This document shows, piece after piece, positions 53,344 through 61,225 of a DNA stretch of 64,000 bases. The DNA lies in contig CAKUKM010000010.1 of NCBI GenBank assembly GCA_934663595.1, forward strand, positions 5,216 through 69,215, read 5' to 3'. The translations under genes and the position numbers were made by a program. Positions within the stretch are counted from its first letter, which is position 1, and every line of letters starts with the position of its first letter. Under the pieces are notes generated by a model. That model ran no database searches. It was not told the origin of the DNA and saw only the letters and a program-made list of their open reading frames with translations. This DNA comes from an uncultured Clostridia bacterium (lineage in GTDB: Bacteria > Bacillota > Clostridia > Christensenellales > Aristaeellaceae).

Positions 53344-53657
53344 AATCCTCCGGCGCGAACCGGAGGATTCCAGACTGTTGAAAACCCCGGAGAGCTCGAG
53401 AGGGCCGAAGCCCTCTCGAACTTAAAATCGAGCCCAGCGGCGTGTACGGTGGGCGCGGGGCTATTTTATCGCAGGGAAATCCCATTTCCCGGAGAGAAAA
53501 TAGCTACCTTGCAAATCCCGCGCCCGGGGATTTCGCAAGAAATCCTAGCGGGATTTGGTGGGGGTGGTAGTGGCGGGGGAGCTTGCTCCCCCGTCCACCA
53601 GCTTGTCAAAAAAACTTTTTTGACAAGCTGAAATCCTCCGGCGCGAACCGGAGGATT
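53344..53657. repeat. Cluster of nested hairpins framed by identical palindromes
   Basis: The 437-base space before scpA contains no gene. It is bounded by two identical palindromes AATCCTCCGG-CGCGAA-CCGGAGGATT (53344-53369 and 53632-53657). Between them lie TCGAGAGGGC/GCCCTCTCGA (53396-53419), GGGAAAT/ATTTCCC with outer CTATTTT/AAAATAG (about 53461-53505), a GATTTCGCAAGAAATC hairpin and the interspersed element at 53557. On the scpA side, the outermost palindrome could terminate transcription. Confidence 0.75.
53557..53630. repeat. Interspersed palindromic element, copy 1
   Basis: Contains GGGGGAGC/GCTCCCCC (53576-53593) and CAGCTTGTCAAAAA/TTTTTTGACAAGCTG (about 53599-53630) joined by GTCCAC. 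It matches, in reverse orientation and nearly base for base over about 71 bp, the element at 63866-63936. Confidence 0.85.
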
Positions 53658-53660
53658 CGA

Positions 53661-54398
53661 TCATTCTTCGTTTTTTGGGTCATGAGGACTTAAATAGATT
53701 TCCCCGTAGGCGGCCTCCTGCTCGACGTGCAGGCGATTCAGCTTCGCCATTTCCAACAGCGCCATGAACATCGTGATCACCTCGGCGCGGGACATGCGAT
53801 CATCGAACAATTCCGAAAACGCAAATCGCCCGCCGCGCAGCTTGCGCGCAATGCGCGACATGCAGCCGGACACGGTGAACTGGTCGCGCCGGATTTCGCG
53901 GCCCGCCATCGCGTCGGCGCGCTCGCTGGCCTCCGCGCGCTCGAGCACGCGCCGAAACGCCCGCGCCAGCTTTTCCAGCGTCAGCCCCGTGATTTCGATA
54001 TTCGGCGGCGGAAGCGGATATTCCTCGGGCATCTTCGTCAGCAGCGCGCGCGCCTCTTCCTCCAGCACGTGCATCTTTTCGGAGGCTTCCTTGAACTGCT
54101 TGTACTCGGTCAGCTGCTTAATCAGCGCCTCCTCCGGGCTCAGCTCGTTCGGGTCCTCCGGCTTCGGCGGCTTCGGCAGCATCGCGCGGCTCTTGATTTC
54201 CAGAAGCGTGGCCGCCATTTGCAGAAATTCGCTCGCGACGTCCATGTCCAGATCGTCCACCAGGCGCATCGTTTCCAGATACTGCTCGGTAATTTCGCTT
54301 ACGAAGATATCCTGAATATCGATCTTGGCCGCGCTGATCAGCGTCAGCAGCAGGTCCAGCGGCCCGTCGAACTGCTTGAGAGAAACGATATACGCCAT
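53661..54398 (-). CDS. scpA: Segregation and condensation protein A
   Basis: 245-residue kleisin of the SMC-ScpAB condensin, which bridges SMC heads during chromosome segregation. The N-terminal signature FDGPLDLLLTLISAAKIDIQ (9-28), the ASEFLQMAATLLEIKSRAML stretch and the C-terminal winged-helix region (DDRMSRAEVITMFMALLEMAKL) are all typical. It begins right after the site-2 protease gene (one base between stop and ATG), a common neighbour pair in Bacillota. scpB is not in the window. Confidence 0.96.
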   Translation of the reverse strand: MAYIVSLKQFDGPLDLLLTLISAAKIDIQDIFVSEITEQYLETMRLVDDLDMDVASEFLQMAATLLEIKSRAMLPKPPKPEDPNELSPEEALIKQLTEYKQFKEASEKMHVLEEEARALLTKMPEEYPLPPPNIEITGLTLEKLARAFRRVLERAEASERADAMAGREIRRDQFTVSGCMSRIARKLRGGRFAFSELFDDRMSRAEVITMFMALLEMAKLNRLHVEQEAAYGEIYLSPHDPKNEE

Positions 54399-54399
54399 A

Positions 54400-55254
54400 C
54401 TAAATCAGCTTCATCGCCTGGAACAGCGCGACCATCCAGCCGCCCATTCCGTCCATCACCAGCGTATACACCTTGTCCAGCAGATCGCCCAGCACGCCGG
54501 AGAACGACGCGATATACAGAAGCGTCATGCCGATTCCCTGCGTGCGCTGATCGGCAAACAGCGGCCGCTTCAGCACCAGATCGTTCAGCACGTGATAGCC
54601 GTCCAGCGGCGGCACCGGAATCAGGTTGAATATCGCCAGCACCAGATTCGTCATCACGAAATAGTAAATCATCTGATACACATATCCGGCCGCCGCGCCG
54701 AACACCGGCGCGACGCACATGTCCGCCATGGCGAACGCGCTGATGATCACCTGGTTGAGCGAATAGCAATGGCCGGCATCGCTGGCCAGGAACAGCGCGG
54801 GCGTTCCCTCATAGACCGAGCGGAATACGTCGTCGTTCGCGAGCCAATGCAGCGCGCGGAACGGAATTTTCGACAGCGCCAGCGCCCCGAACGCGTACAT
54901 CGCAATATAGCCCAGGCAGAACAGAATCAGGTTCATCGTGACGCCCGCGAGCGAGACCTTCAGATCGTCCTTCCGGTAATTGCGAAAGTGCAGGGGATTA
55001 ACCGGAACCGGCTTCGCCCAGCCGATGCCCAGCACCAGCATCATGATCACGCCCACCGGATCCAGATGCTTAAACGGATTCAGCGTAACTCTCCCCATCA
55101 GCCGCGCCGACGGATCGCCGCAGCGGTCCGCAACCCATGCGTGCGCCGCCTCGTGACACGAAATCGCCAGCAAACGGCCCGGCAGCGCCAGCAGCAGGAA
55201 AATCAGCGTGCCCTTCGGGTCCGAAAGCAGCTGTTCAATATAGCCGAAATGCAA
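54400..55254 (-). CDS. Site-2 protease family (M50) membrane metalloprotease
   Basis: 284-residue intramembrane protease. Zinc motif HEAAH (34-38) in SCHEAAHAWVADRCGDPS; the second metal motif is NLIPVPPLDGYHVLND (about 215-230, DG). About five to six membrane segments. The GRVTLNPFKHLDPVG stretch is typical of the YwhC/YdgF-like subgroup usually found beside scpA. Its substrate is unknown; related enzymes cut membrane proteins within the bilayer. An insert of about 50 residues (roughly 127-175) between the HExxH and DG segments is longer than in most relatives. Confidence 0.92.
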   Translation of the reverse strand: MHFGYIEQLLSDPKGTLIFLLLALPGRLLAISCHEAAHAWVADRCGDPSARLMGRVTLNPFKHLDPVGVIMMLVLGIGWAKPVPVNPLHFRNYRKDDLKVSLAGVTMNLILFCLGYIAMYAFGALALSKIPFRALHWLANDDVFRSVYEGTPALFLASDAGHCYSLNQVIISAFAMADMCVAPVFGAAAGYVYQMIYYFVMTNLVLAIFNLIPVPPLDGYHVLNDLVLKRPLFADQRTQGIGMTLLYIASFSGVLGDLLDKVYTLVMDGMGGWMVALFQAMKLI

Positions 55255-55277
55255 TTTCCATCATTCCCTTCATGCCC

Positions 55278-55303
55278 AAAAGGCGCGCATATCGGGCGCG
55301 CCT
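55278..55303 (-). terminator. Terminator of the small membrane protein gene
   Basis: Stem AGGCGCGC / GCGCGCCT with a 7-base loop and four T on the minus strand. Confidence 0.65.
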
Positions 55304-55321
55304 GCTTAATTGGAAGTATTT

Positions 55322-55621
55322 TTACGGATTCGGCGTGATCGCCGGCGCGATCGTCGGCAGCGCGTCCAGCTGGCTGCGCAGCGTATCGGAGAACTTCGCC
55401 ACCTGCTCCGGCATCAGCATCAGCACCGCCGCAACGCCAACCACGATCAGAATCGACCAGATCAGCACCGCCAGCATATAGCTGCGCTTCGGCTGCGCCT
55501 TGGCAAAGATCAGATAGCAAATCAGCGCGATGATATTCACGCCCGGAATCGCCATCAGAAGAAGCGTCAGCATCCAATTCCAAACCGAAACTCTATTTTT
55601 GCTTTTCTTTGCGCGTGCCAT
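55322..55621 (-). CDS. Small membrane protein, unknown function
   Basis: 99 residues with a basic start (MARAKKSKNRVSVWNW), two membrane segments (about 17-38 and 47-68) and a short outer tail ending in a Pro/Thr-rich PTIAPAITPNP. No domain recognised. GGGGCGC-type purine-rich sequence precedes the ATG. Lies between the amidohydrolase and site-2 protease genes with a terminator on its downstream side, so probably transcribed on its own. Confidence 0.7.
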   Translation of the reverse strand: MARAKKSKNRVSVWNWMLTLLLMAIPGVNIIALICYLIFAKAQPKRSYMLAVLIWSILIVVGVAAVLMLMPEQVAKFSDTLRSQLDALPTIAPAITPNP

Positions 55622-55731
55622 GAAAAGCGCCCCTTTCCCATTCGTGCATGATATCCGTTTCTATTATAGCATGCGGCGGCGGCTATCGTCAAACGCCTGC
55701 GCCGGCTTTCGGAAAAAAGTCGATTTTTGGA

Positions 55732-56532
55732 TTACTTTTCGCCTTGAAACAGCCGGATATGGTTGTTCCAGAGAATGTCCGCGCGCTCCGAATCCTCCAG
55801 CGGCAGCCGCAGAAAGCGCCGCAGCTCCTCGCCCGGGTCCCACATGGGGAAATCGCTGCCGAACAGCGCGCGCTTCGTGCCATAGCCGCGAATGATCTCC
55901 GCCGCGCGCTCCGGCGAAAGCGCATACAGCGCGCTCGACGTATCCACCCACACGTCCGCGCCCGTCAGCACCGCGGACGCGCGCTCCCACACCTGCCAGC
56001 CGCCCAGATGTGCGCATATCAGGCGAATTTCCGGCGCCCGATCCAGCAGGCGCAATATCCGCTCCGGCGCGGAATGATCGCGCACCGCGTCGCCGCAATG
56101 CAGAAGCACCGGAAGGCGCGCGCCGATTTTGCGAAACATCCGCACCGCGCGCGGCTCGTCCACCCGGAAATCCTGAAATTCCGGATGCAGCTTGATTCCC
56201 GCAAAGCCGCCCGCAACGATTTCGTCCAGCGCCGCGTCCATGTCCTCCAAATCGGGATGCAGCGTCGCCATCGGCACGATTCGGCCCGGATATGCGTCCG
56301 CCGTCGCGCGAATGAATCGATTGATGCTCGCCACCTGATGCGCCGTCGTCGCCGCCGAATGCGCCGCGCACGCCTCGATTCCCGCCGCGTCCATTCGCGC
56401 AATCAGCGTTTCCGCGCGGCCGTCGCCCTTCATTTCAAAGCCGCCGTACAGCGCGCTGATCGAATGCACCGCCTTCTCCGCGATTTTTTCCGGATAAATG
56501 TGCGCGTGAATGTCAAATACTTTCATTTTCAT
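55732..56532 (-). CDS. Amidohydrolase-2 family TIM-barrel hydrolase/decarboxylase
   Basis: 266 residues. Metal and catalytic motifs in order: FDIHAHIYP (6-14, HxH), GIKLHPEFQDF (about 118-128), VLLHCGDA, LICAHLGGW and the terminal Asp in LFGSDFPMW. The family covers hydrolases and nonoxidative decarboxylases; the substrate is not predictable. ATG 56532 is preferred, with GGGGGAAA upstream; a longer frame to 56589 overlaps the promoter-like TACAAT. Monocistronic, on the minus strand. Confidence 0.85.
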   Translation of the reverse strand: MKMKVFDIHAHIYPEKIAEKAVHSISALYGGFEMKGDGRAETLIARMDAAGIEACAAHSAATTAHQVASINRFIRATADAYPGRIVPMATLHPDLEDMDAALDEIVAGGFAGIKLHPEFQDFRVDEPRAVRMFRKIGARLPVLLHCGDAVRDHSAPERILRLLDRAPEIRLICAHLGGWQVWERASAVLTGADVWVDTSSALYALSPERAAEIIRGYGTKRALFGSDFPMWDPGEELRRFLRLPLEDSERADILWNNHIRLFQGEK

Positions 56533-56739
56533 GACTGTTTCCCCCATTGTGTGCATATAATTGTAGCACATCCCGCGCTGTGCAGCCACGCCGAATCGGT
56601 TGCGAATCGATGTTACTAACGTTTATTTAATATTAAAAATCGAAAACTTCACACAAATTGTCTCACACGTGTCATATTATTGTAATATAATAGGCTTAAA
56701 GCTGAATATGAATTTGCATAAAGAAAAGAGGCATGACCC

Positions 56740-57666
56740 ATGATTGAGATAAGGCGCAGAATCGCGCGCACTCTTCTGCTGGCCGCACTGCTGCTGGCGA
56801 TGATTCTTCCAACCGCGCTGGCCGACGGCATGAGCATGTATTTTCATACAGATTCCGTGATCTTTGCCCAGCCGGACACGTCGAGCGCGTATCTGCCGGT
56901 TCCGAAGGGACTGAGCGTAACGCTCACGGCCATGAACGGCGCATGGGCGCAGGTGCAGCGCGCCGGCGTCACGGCCTATTGCCCGCTGGCGAGCCTGTCG
57001 CTGAAGAACCGCCTGCACGGCTATGTGAGCAGCGAATCGTATCTGTATCTGGAAGCGTCCACGCGCTCCACGCGCTCGCCGGCCAAGCTCTCCGTGAATA
57101 CCGATATCTACGTGCTGGGCATCGACGGCTCGTTCTTCCGGGTCGAGAATAAGGATGGCAGCATCGTGGGCTACATTCCGATGTCGAACGTGAGCAACAC
57201 GAAGGTGAAGGTCTCCTCGCCCACGCCGAGTCTGAACGACATTGTGAAGGCGATGAAGGAAAGCGTCGTGGTCATGGACTGGTACGACGGCGGCTCGTCG
57301 GTATTGAAAAAGGGCGAATACGGCATGCTGTACGACATTGAAAGCGGCGCCGTAATCAGCGTAAAGCGCATGGGCGGTTCCTCGCACGCGGACATTGAGC
57401 CGGCGACGAAGGACGACACGGCGAAGCTCCTTCAGATGTGCGGCGGCAAGTTCAGCTGGGATTCGCGGTCGGTAATTCTGATTGCGAACGGCAAATGCGT
57501 CGCGGCGGCGATCAACACCATGCCGCACGGCGACCAGACGATCACCGACAACGGCTACGACGGACAGTTCTGCCTGCATCTGTACAACAGCCGCACGCAC
57601 GGCTCCGATTCGATCAACTCCGAGCACCAGAAGGCCATCTACAACGCCTACTATTGGGCGCATTGA
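56740..57666 (+). CDS. Secreted SH3-type protein with a conserved C-terminal domain
   Basis: 308 residues. Signal peptide (about 1-28, LLAMILPTALA then DGM, no lipobox). Two SH3-like modules follow (about 35-85 and 90-150). The C-terminal half (about 160-308) is a compact domain ending in MPHGDQTITDNGYDGQFCLH and SRTHGSDSINSEHQKAIYNA. Its His, Cys and His-Gly residues look catalytic, somewhat like a YkuD-type transpeptidase centre, but I cannot assign it. Probably acts on the cell wall outside the cell. ATG 56740 with AAGAGG upstream; a perfect terminator follows. Confidence 0.75.
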   Translation: MIEIRRRIARTLLLAALLLAMILPTALADGMSMYFHTDSVIFAQPDTSSAYLPVPKGLSVTLTAMNGAWAQVQRAGVTAYCPLASLSLKNRLHGYVSSESYLYLEASTRSTRSPAKLSVNTDIYVLGIDGSFFRVENKDGSIVGYIPMSNVSNTKVKVSSPTPSLNDIVKAMKESVVVMDWYDGGSSVLKKGEYGMLYDIESGAVISVKRMGGSSHADIEPATKDDTAKLLQMCGGKFSWDSRSVILIANGKCVAAAINTMPHGDQTITDNGYDGQFCLHLYNSRTHGSDSINSEHQKAIYNAYYWAH

Positions 57667-57683
57667 GAAGGCGTCTTTCTCCC

Positions 57684-57709
57684 CCCCCGCTGAACGCGGG
57701 GGTATTTTT
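57684..57709 (+). terminator. Terminator after the SH3-type gene
   Basis: Stem CCCCCGC / GCGGGGG with a TGAAC loop, then TATTTTT. Confidence 0.9.
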
Positions 57710-57726
57710 GTGGAATTGTTTTACTT

Positions 57727-57744
57727 AAAACGTCTGGACGTTTT
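57727..57744. promoter_or_regulatory. Candidate operator of the Dlt-like operon
   Basis: Perfect palindrome AAAACGTC-TG-GACGTTTT overlapping the presumed -35 region. The binding protein is not identifiable. Confidence 0.6.
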
Positions 57745-57762
57745 CGGAATTGGGCGTATAAT
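57735..57762 (+). promoter_or_regulatory. Promoter of the GtrA/Dlt-like operon
   Basis: Strong -10 TATAAT (57757-57762); weak -35 TGGACG (57735-57740) at 16 bases, inside the palindrome. Confidence 0.65.
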
Positions 57763-57794
57763 AGAAGTGAGTAATCTGTATTCGAGGCTCTGTC

Positions 57795-58223
57795 ATGAAA
57801 AAAAGCATTCTCGGCCTGTATCGCCGCTATCGCGAGCAGGTGAATTATCTCTTCTTCGGCGGACTGACCACGCTGGTCAACATCGTCGGCTATGCGCTTC
57901 TGCGCAAGTTCGGCGTGCCGAGCGACCCCGCGACCTGGACGGCGACCGCGGTTTCGATCCTGTTTGCGTATTTCACCAATCGCCGCTGGGTGTTTGAAAG
58001 CCGCGCGGCCGGAAGGGCGGCGCGGCGCGAATTCGGTTCGTTCATCGCGTGCCGGATCTCGACGCTTCTGCTGGACGCGGGCATCATGTATCTGTGCGTG
58101 ACGCTTCCCGGGCGCGGCGAGGACATGGCGTGGTGCATGCTGATCAAAATCGCGACGAACGTGCTCGTGATCATCATCAATTATGTCCTGAGCAAATGGA
58201 TTATTTTTAAAAAGAAACATTGA
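57795..58223 (+). CDS. GtrA-family membrane protein
   Basis: 142 residues, four predicted membrane segments (about 17-36, 41-60, 80-100 and 115-135). The pattern VNYLFFGGLTTLVNIVGYAL at the start and FTNRRWVFES after the second segment is diagnostic for GtrA, which helps move polyprenyl-phosphate-linked sugars across the membrane during glycan modification. It heads the Dlt-like operon, suggesting that the target of that system is a surface glycan. A 69-base gap separates it from the adenylase gene. Confidence 0.92.
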   Translation: MKKSILGLYRRYREQVNYLFFGGLTTLVNIVGYALLRKFGVPSDPATWTATAVSILFAYFTNRRWVFESRAAGRAARREFGSFIACRISTLLLDAGIMYLCVTLPGRGEDMAWCMLIKIATNVLVIIINYVLSKWIIFKKKH

Positions 58224-58292
58224 TTTATTGAAACAAAGCGGGCGCGCAATGCGTCTAATATAGAGAACAATTGAAGACTCAGGGGGATTTAC

Positions 58293-59813
58293 ATGCAATA
58301 CAGTATCCTCTCGTATCTGGAAAATACAGCGCGGCGCGTTCCGGAAAAGACCGCCGTAATCGATGAATCGCGCAGCGCGAGCTGGCGCGAGCTTTTGCTG
58401 TCCAGCCGCCGCGTCGGAACGGCGCTCGCCCAGAGGGGCGCGTTCGGAAGGCCCGTGGCGGTTTACATGGAAAAGAGCATTCCGGCGCTGTGCGCGTTCT
58501 TCGGCGCGGCGTATGCCGGCGGATGCTATTCGTTTTTCAATCCGGAGCTGCCGGGCGTTCGCCTTCAGAGCATTCAATCGGTGCTGGACGCAGCGGTAAT
58601 CGTGACCTCGGACGAGCTGCTCGAGGACGCGAGGGCGCTGTTCCCGGAATCGGAGGTCGTTTCGTATTCGGCAATTGCGAATACCGAGATCGACGAAGCC
58701 CTTCTCGCCTCCGCGCGGGCGCGCGCGATCGATACCGATCCGCTGTACATCAACTTCACGTCCGGCTCGACCGGCACGCCGAAGGGCATCGCGGTCGGCC
58801 ATCGCAGCGTGATCGACTTCATCGATTGCTTCACGGAGCTGTTTTCGATTTCGGAAAGCGACGTGATCGCCAATCAGGCGCCGTTTGATTTCGACGTATC
58901 GGTCAAGGACATCTACCCGGCGCTCAAGACGGGCGCGACGCTCGTTCTGGTGCCGCGGCGCATGTTCTCCTCGCCGGTCGAGCTGCTCGACTATCTGTGC
59001 GATCACAAAATCACCGTAATGACGTGGGCGGTTTCGGCGCTGTGCCTGATCAGCACGTTCCACGGGCTGGACTACAAAACGCCCGAAACGGTGCGCAAGG
59101 TGCTGTTCAGCGGCGAGGTCATGCCCTACAAGCACCTGAAAAACTGGATGACGCATCTGCCGGAGACGACGTTCGTCAACCTCTACGGGCCGACGGAAAT
59201 CACCTGCAACTGCACCTACCACGTGCTCTCGCGCGAGCGCGATTATTCGGAAGGGCTGCCGATCGGAAGGCCGTTCCCGAACGAGCACGTATTCCTGCTG
59301 AACGCGGAGAATCGCGAAATCACGGCCGCGGACGTTCCCGGCGAGATCTGCGTGCGCGGAAGCGCGCTGGCGCTGGGATATTATCGCTGCCCGGAGCAGA
59401 ATCAGGCGCATTTCGTTCAGAATCCGCTGAACGATCGCTATCCGGAAACGATTTACCGCACCGGCGACCTCGGCCGCTATTCCGAATCCGGCGAGCTGTT
59501 CTTCTGCGGCCGCAAGGATTTCCAGATCAAGCACATGGGCCATCGAATCGAGCTGGAGGAAATCGAGCGCGCGATGGCGGCGATCGACGGCGTGGAGCGC
59601 TGCTGCTGCACGTTCGACGAAAAGAAATCCCGCCTGCGCGGCTATTATGTGGGCTCGATTGAAAAGGACGTGCTGCACGCGGCGATGAAGGAAGCGCTGC
59701 CGATCTTCATGGTGCCGGGCATACTGCGCAGGGTGGACGAAATGCCTCTGAACAAGAACGGCAAGATCGACCGCAAAAAGCTGGACGAGCTGTATGGGGG
59801 GCGAAGAAGTTGA
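58293..59813 (+). CDS. DltA-like amino-acid adenylating enzyme
   Basis: 506-residue ANL-family ligase close in layout to D-alanine--carrier ligase DltA. A3 P-loop YINFTSGSTGTPKGIAVGH (about 151-169), the amino-binding Asp in NQAPFDFDVSVKDIYP, NLYGPTEITCNCTYH, YRTGDLGRYSESGELFFCGR and the terminal catalytic Lys in NKNGKIDRKKL. Where DltA has FCGEVLP, this protein has LFSGEVMP: the Cys thought to enforce D-Ala selectivity is Ser. It activates an amino acid as AMP ester and loads the carrier at 60995. AGGGGGA precedes ATG 58293; its stop overlaps the PLP gene start. Confidence 0.88.
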   Translation: MQYSILSYLENTARRVPEKTAVIDESRSASWRELLLSSRRVGTALAQRGAFGRPVAVYMEKSIPALCAFFGAAYAGGCYSFFNPELPGVRLQSIQSVLDAAVIVTSDELLEDARALFPESEVVSYSAIANTEIDEALLASARARAIDTDPLYINFTSGSTGTPKGIAVGHRSVIDFIDCFTELFSISESDVIANQAPFDFDVSVKDIYPALKTGATLVLVPRRMFSSPVELLDYLCDHKITVMTWAVSALCLISTFHGLDYKTPETVRKVLFSGEVMPYKHLKNWMTHLPETTFVNLYGPTEITCNCTYHVLSRERDYSEGLPIGRPFPNEHVFLLNAENREITAADVPGEICVRGSALALGYYRCPEQNQAHFVQNPLNDRYPETIYRTGDLGRYSESGELFFCGRKDFQIKHMGHRIELEEIERAMAAIDGVERCCCTFDEKKSRLRGYYVGSIEKDVLHAAMKEALPIFMVPGILRRVDEMPLNKNGKIDRKKLDELYGGRRS

Positions 59814-60991
59814 CGATTGCAAACCTGATTGCCTCCACCGACCGCGCGTTTTACCTGTTTGATTCCAGGGTGCTGCACGCGCGGATTGCGTATCTGAAAT
59901 CGCTTTTGCCGCAGCGCGTTCAGCTCTGCTACGCGATCAAGGCGAATCCGTTTCTGACGCGCGAGGCCGAAAACGCGGTGGCGCGGCTGGAAATCTGTTC
60001 GCCCGGCGAGGCGGAAATCTGCTTTGCGCTCGGCGTGGACAGCCGGAAAATGGTGATCTCCGGCGTGTACAAGACGCCCGCGTTCATCGAATCGCTGGCG
60101 GCGAATCCGGAGTTTCGCGGCGTTTTCACCGCGGAATCCGAATCGCAGTACGCGCTGCTGTGCGCCCTTTCCGAAAAATATGCGCGCACGCTTCCGGTGC
60201 TCGCGCGCGCGACGAACGACAGCCAGTTCGGCATGGATGAATCCGCAATTGAGCAGATCGTGGCGCATCGCTCGGAGCACCCGCGCATCGACCTGCTGGG
60301 CATTCAGTTCTTTTCGGGCACGCAGAAAACGAGCCTGAAGAAGCTGAAACGCGAAATCGAGCGCATGGACGCGTTTTTGACGCGGCTGAAGCGGGATTAC
60401 GGCTATGTTGCTCCCGAATTTGAATATGGAACCGGCTTCCCGGTGAGCTATTTCGAGGGCGAGGAATTGGATGAAGAGGCGCTGATTCGCGGCTTTTCCG
60501 AGATTCTGGAATCGATGGAGAATCACCCGACGATCACGCTCGAGCTCGGGCGCAGCATCGCGGCCTCGTGCGGAAAATACTTCACGCGCGTGGTGGATAT
60601 CAAGCAAAACGGCGGGCTGAATTACCTGCTGGTGGACGGCGGCATGCACCACATCACCTATTTCGGCCAGTACATGGCGATGAAGCAGCCGCATTTCTCC
60701 GTATTCGGAAAGGAAGACGCGCCGAAGGCGGAAAAATGGAATATCGTGGGCTCGCTGTGCTCGATGAACGATATTCTGGTCAAGCTCGCGCCGCTTCCGG
60801 AAATGGAAATCGGCGACGCGCTGGTCTTTGAAAACGCCGGCGCCTATTGCATGACCGAGGGCATGGCGCTGTTCCTGAGCCGCGACCTGCCGGCAATCTA
60901 CATCATTGGCGAGGATGGCGAGCTGTATTGCGCGCGCGCCTCGTTTGAAACCTGTTCCCTCAATACTCCCCATTACGAAAGGATGCGGTAA
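59810..60991 (+). CDS. Fold-type III PLP decarboxylase (Orn/DAP decarboxylase family)
   Basis: 393-residue enzyme with the alanine racemase-like barrel then a C-terminal beta-domain. The PLP Lys lies in CYAIKANPFLTREAE (about 43-57). EICSPGEAEICFALGVD, GIQFFSGTQKTSLKKLK, EYGTGFPV (phosphate-binding loop), LELGRSIAASCGKYFTRV and VFENAGAYCMTEGM follow the group-IV decarboxylase pattern; the CD element near the dimer active site reads GSLCSMNDIL. The start is TTG 59810, overlapping the adenylase stop. Position between adenylase and carrier suggests a carrier-bound substrate, as for BtrK, which decarboxylates glutamyl-ACP in butirosin synthesis. A free diamino acid is the alternative. Confidence 0.85.
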   Translation: MTIANLIASTDRAFYLFDSRVLHARIAYLKSLLPQRVQLCYAIKANPFLTREAENAVARLEICSPGEAEICFALGVDSRKMVISGVYKTPAFIESLAANPEFRGVFTAESESQYALLCALSEKYARTLPVLARATNDSQFGMDESAIEQIVAHRSEHPRIDLLGIQFFSGTQKTSLKKLKREIERMDAFLTRLKRDYGYVAPEFEYGTGFPVSYFEGEELDEEALIRGFSEILESMENHPTITLELGRSIAASCGKYFTRVVDIKQNGGLNYLLVDGGMHHITYFGQYMAMKQPHFSVFGKEDAPKAEKWNIVGSLCSMNDILVKLAPLPEMEIGDALVFENAGAYCMTEGMALFLSRDLPAIYIIGEDGELYCARASFETCSLNTPHYERMR

Positions 60992-60994
60992 ACC

Positions 60995-61225
60995 ATGGAA
61001 ACGCTCATCGAGATCCTCAAAGACATTCAGCCCGACATTGATTACGAGAACTGCACCGACCTGATCGACGCGCATCGCCTGGATTCCCTGTCGATCATCT
61101 CGCTGATCGCGGAGCTCGAGGACGAATTCGACGTCACGATCCCGACGGTCGAAATCATCGCGGAGAACTTCAATTCCGCCGATGCGATCTGGAAAATGAT
61201 CACCCGCCTGCAAGAGGAGGACTAA
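60995..61225 (+). CDS. Aminoacyl carrier protein (DltC-like)
   Basis: 76-residue acyl-carrier-type protein, acidic, four-helix pattern. The 4'-phosphopantetheine Ser is in HRLDSLSIISLIAELEDEF (Ser about 32), near the DltC consensus. It starts three bases after the decarboxylase stop and its last codon abuts the MBOAT start. It should be loaded by the adenylase at 58293 and deliver the aminoacyl or decarboxylated group to the membrane acyltransferase. Confidence 0.93.
   Translation: METLIEILKDIQPDIDYENCTDLIDAHRLDSLSIISLIAELEDEFDVTIPTVEIIAENFNSADAIWKMITRLQEED

Noticed and set aside
53224..53660. Possible CRISPR array
   Set aside because: Palindromes here differ in sequence and spacing; there are no regularly spaced identical repeats and no cas genes.
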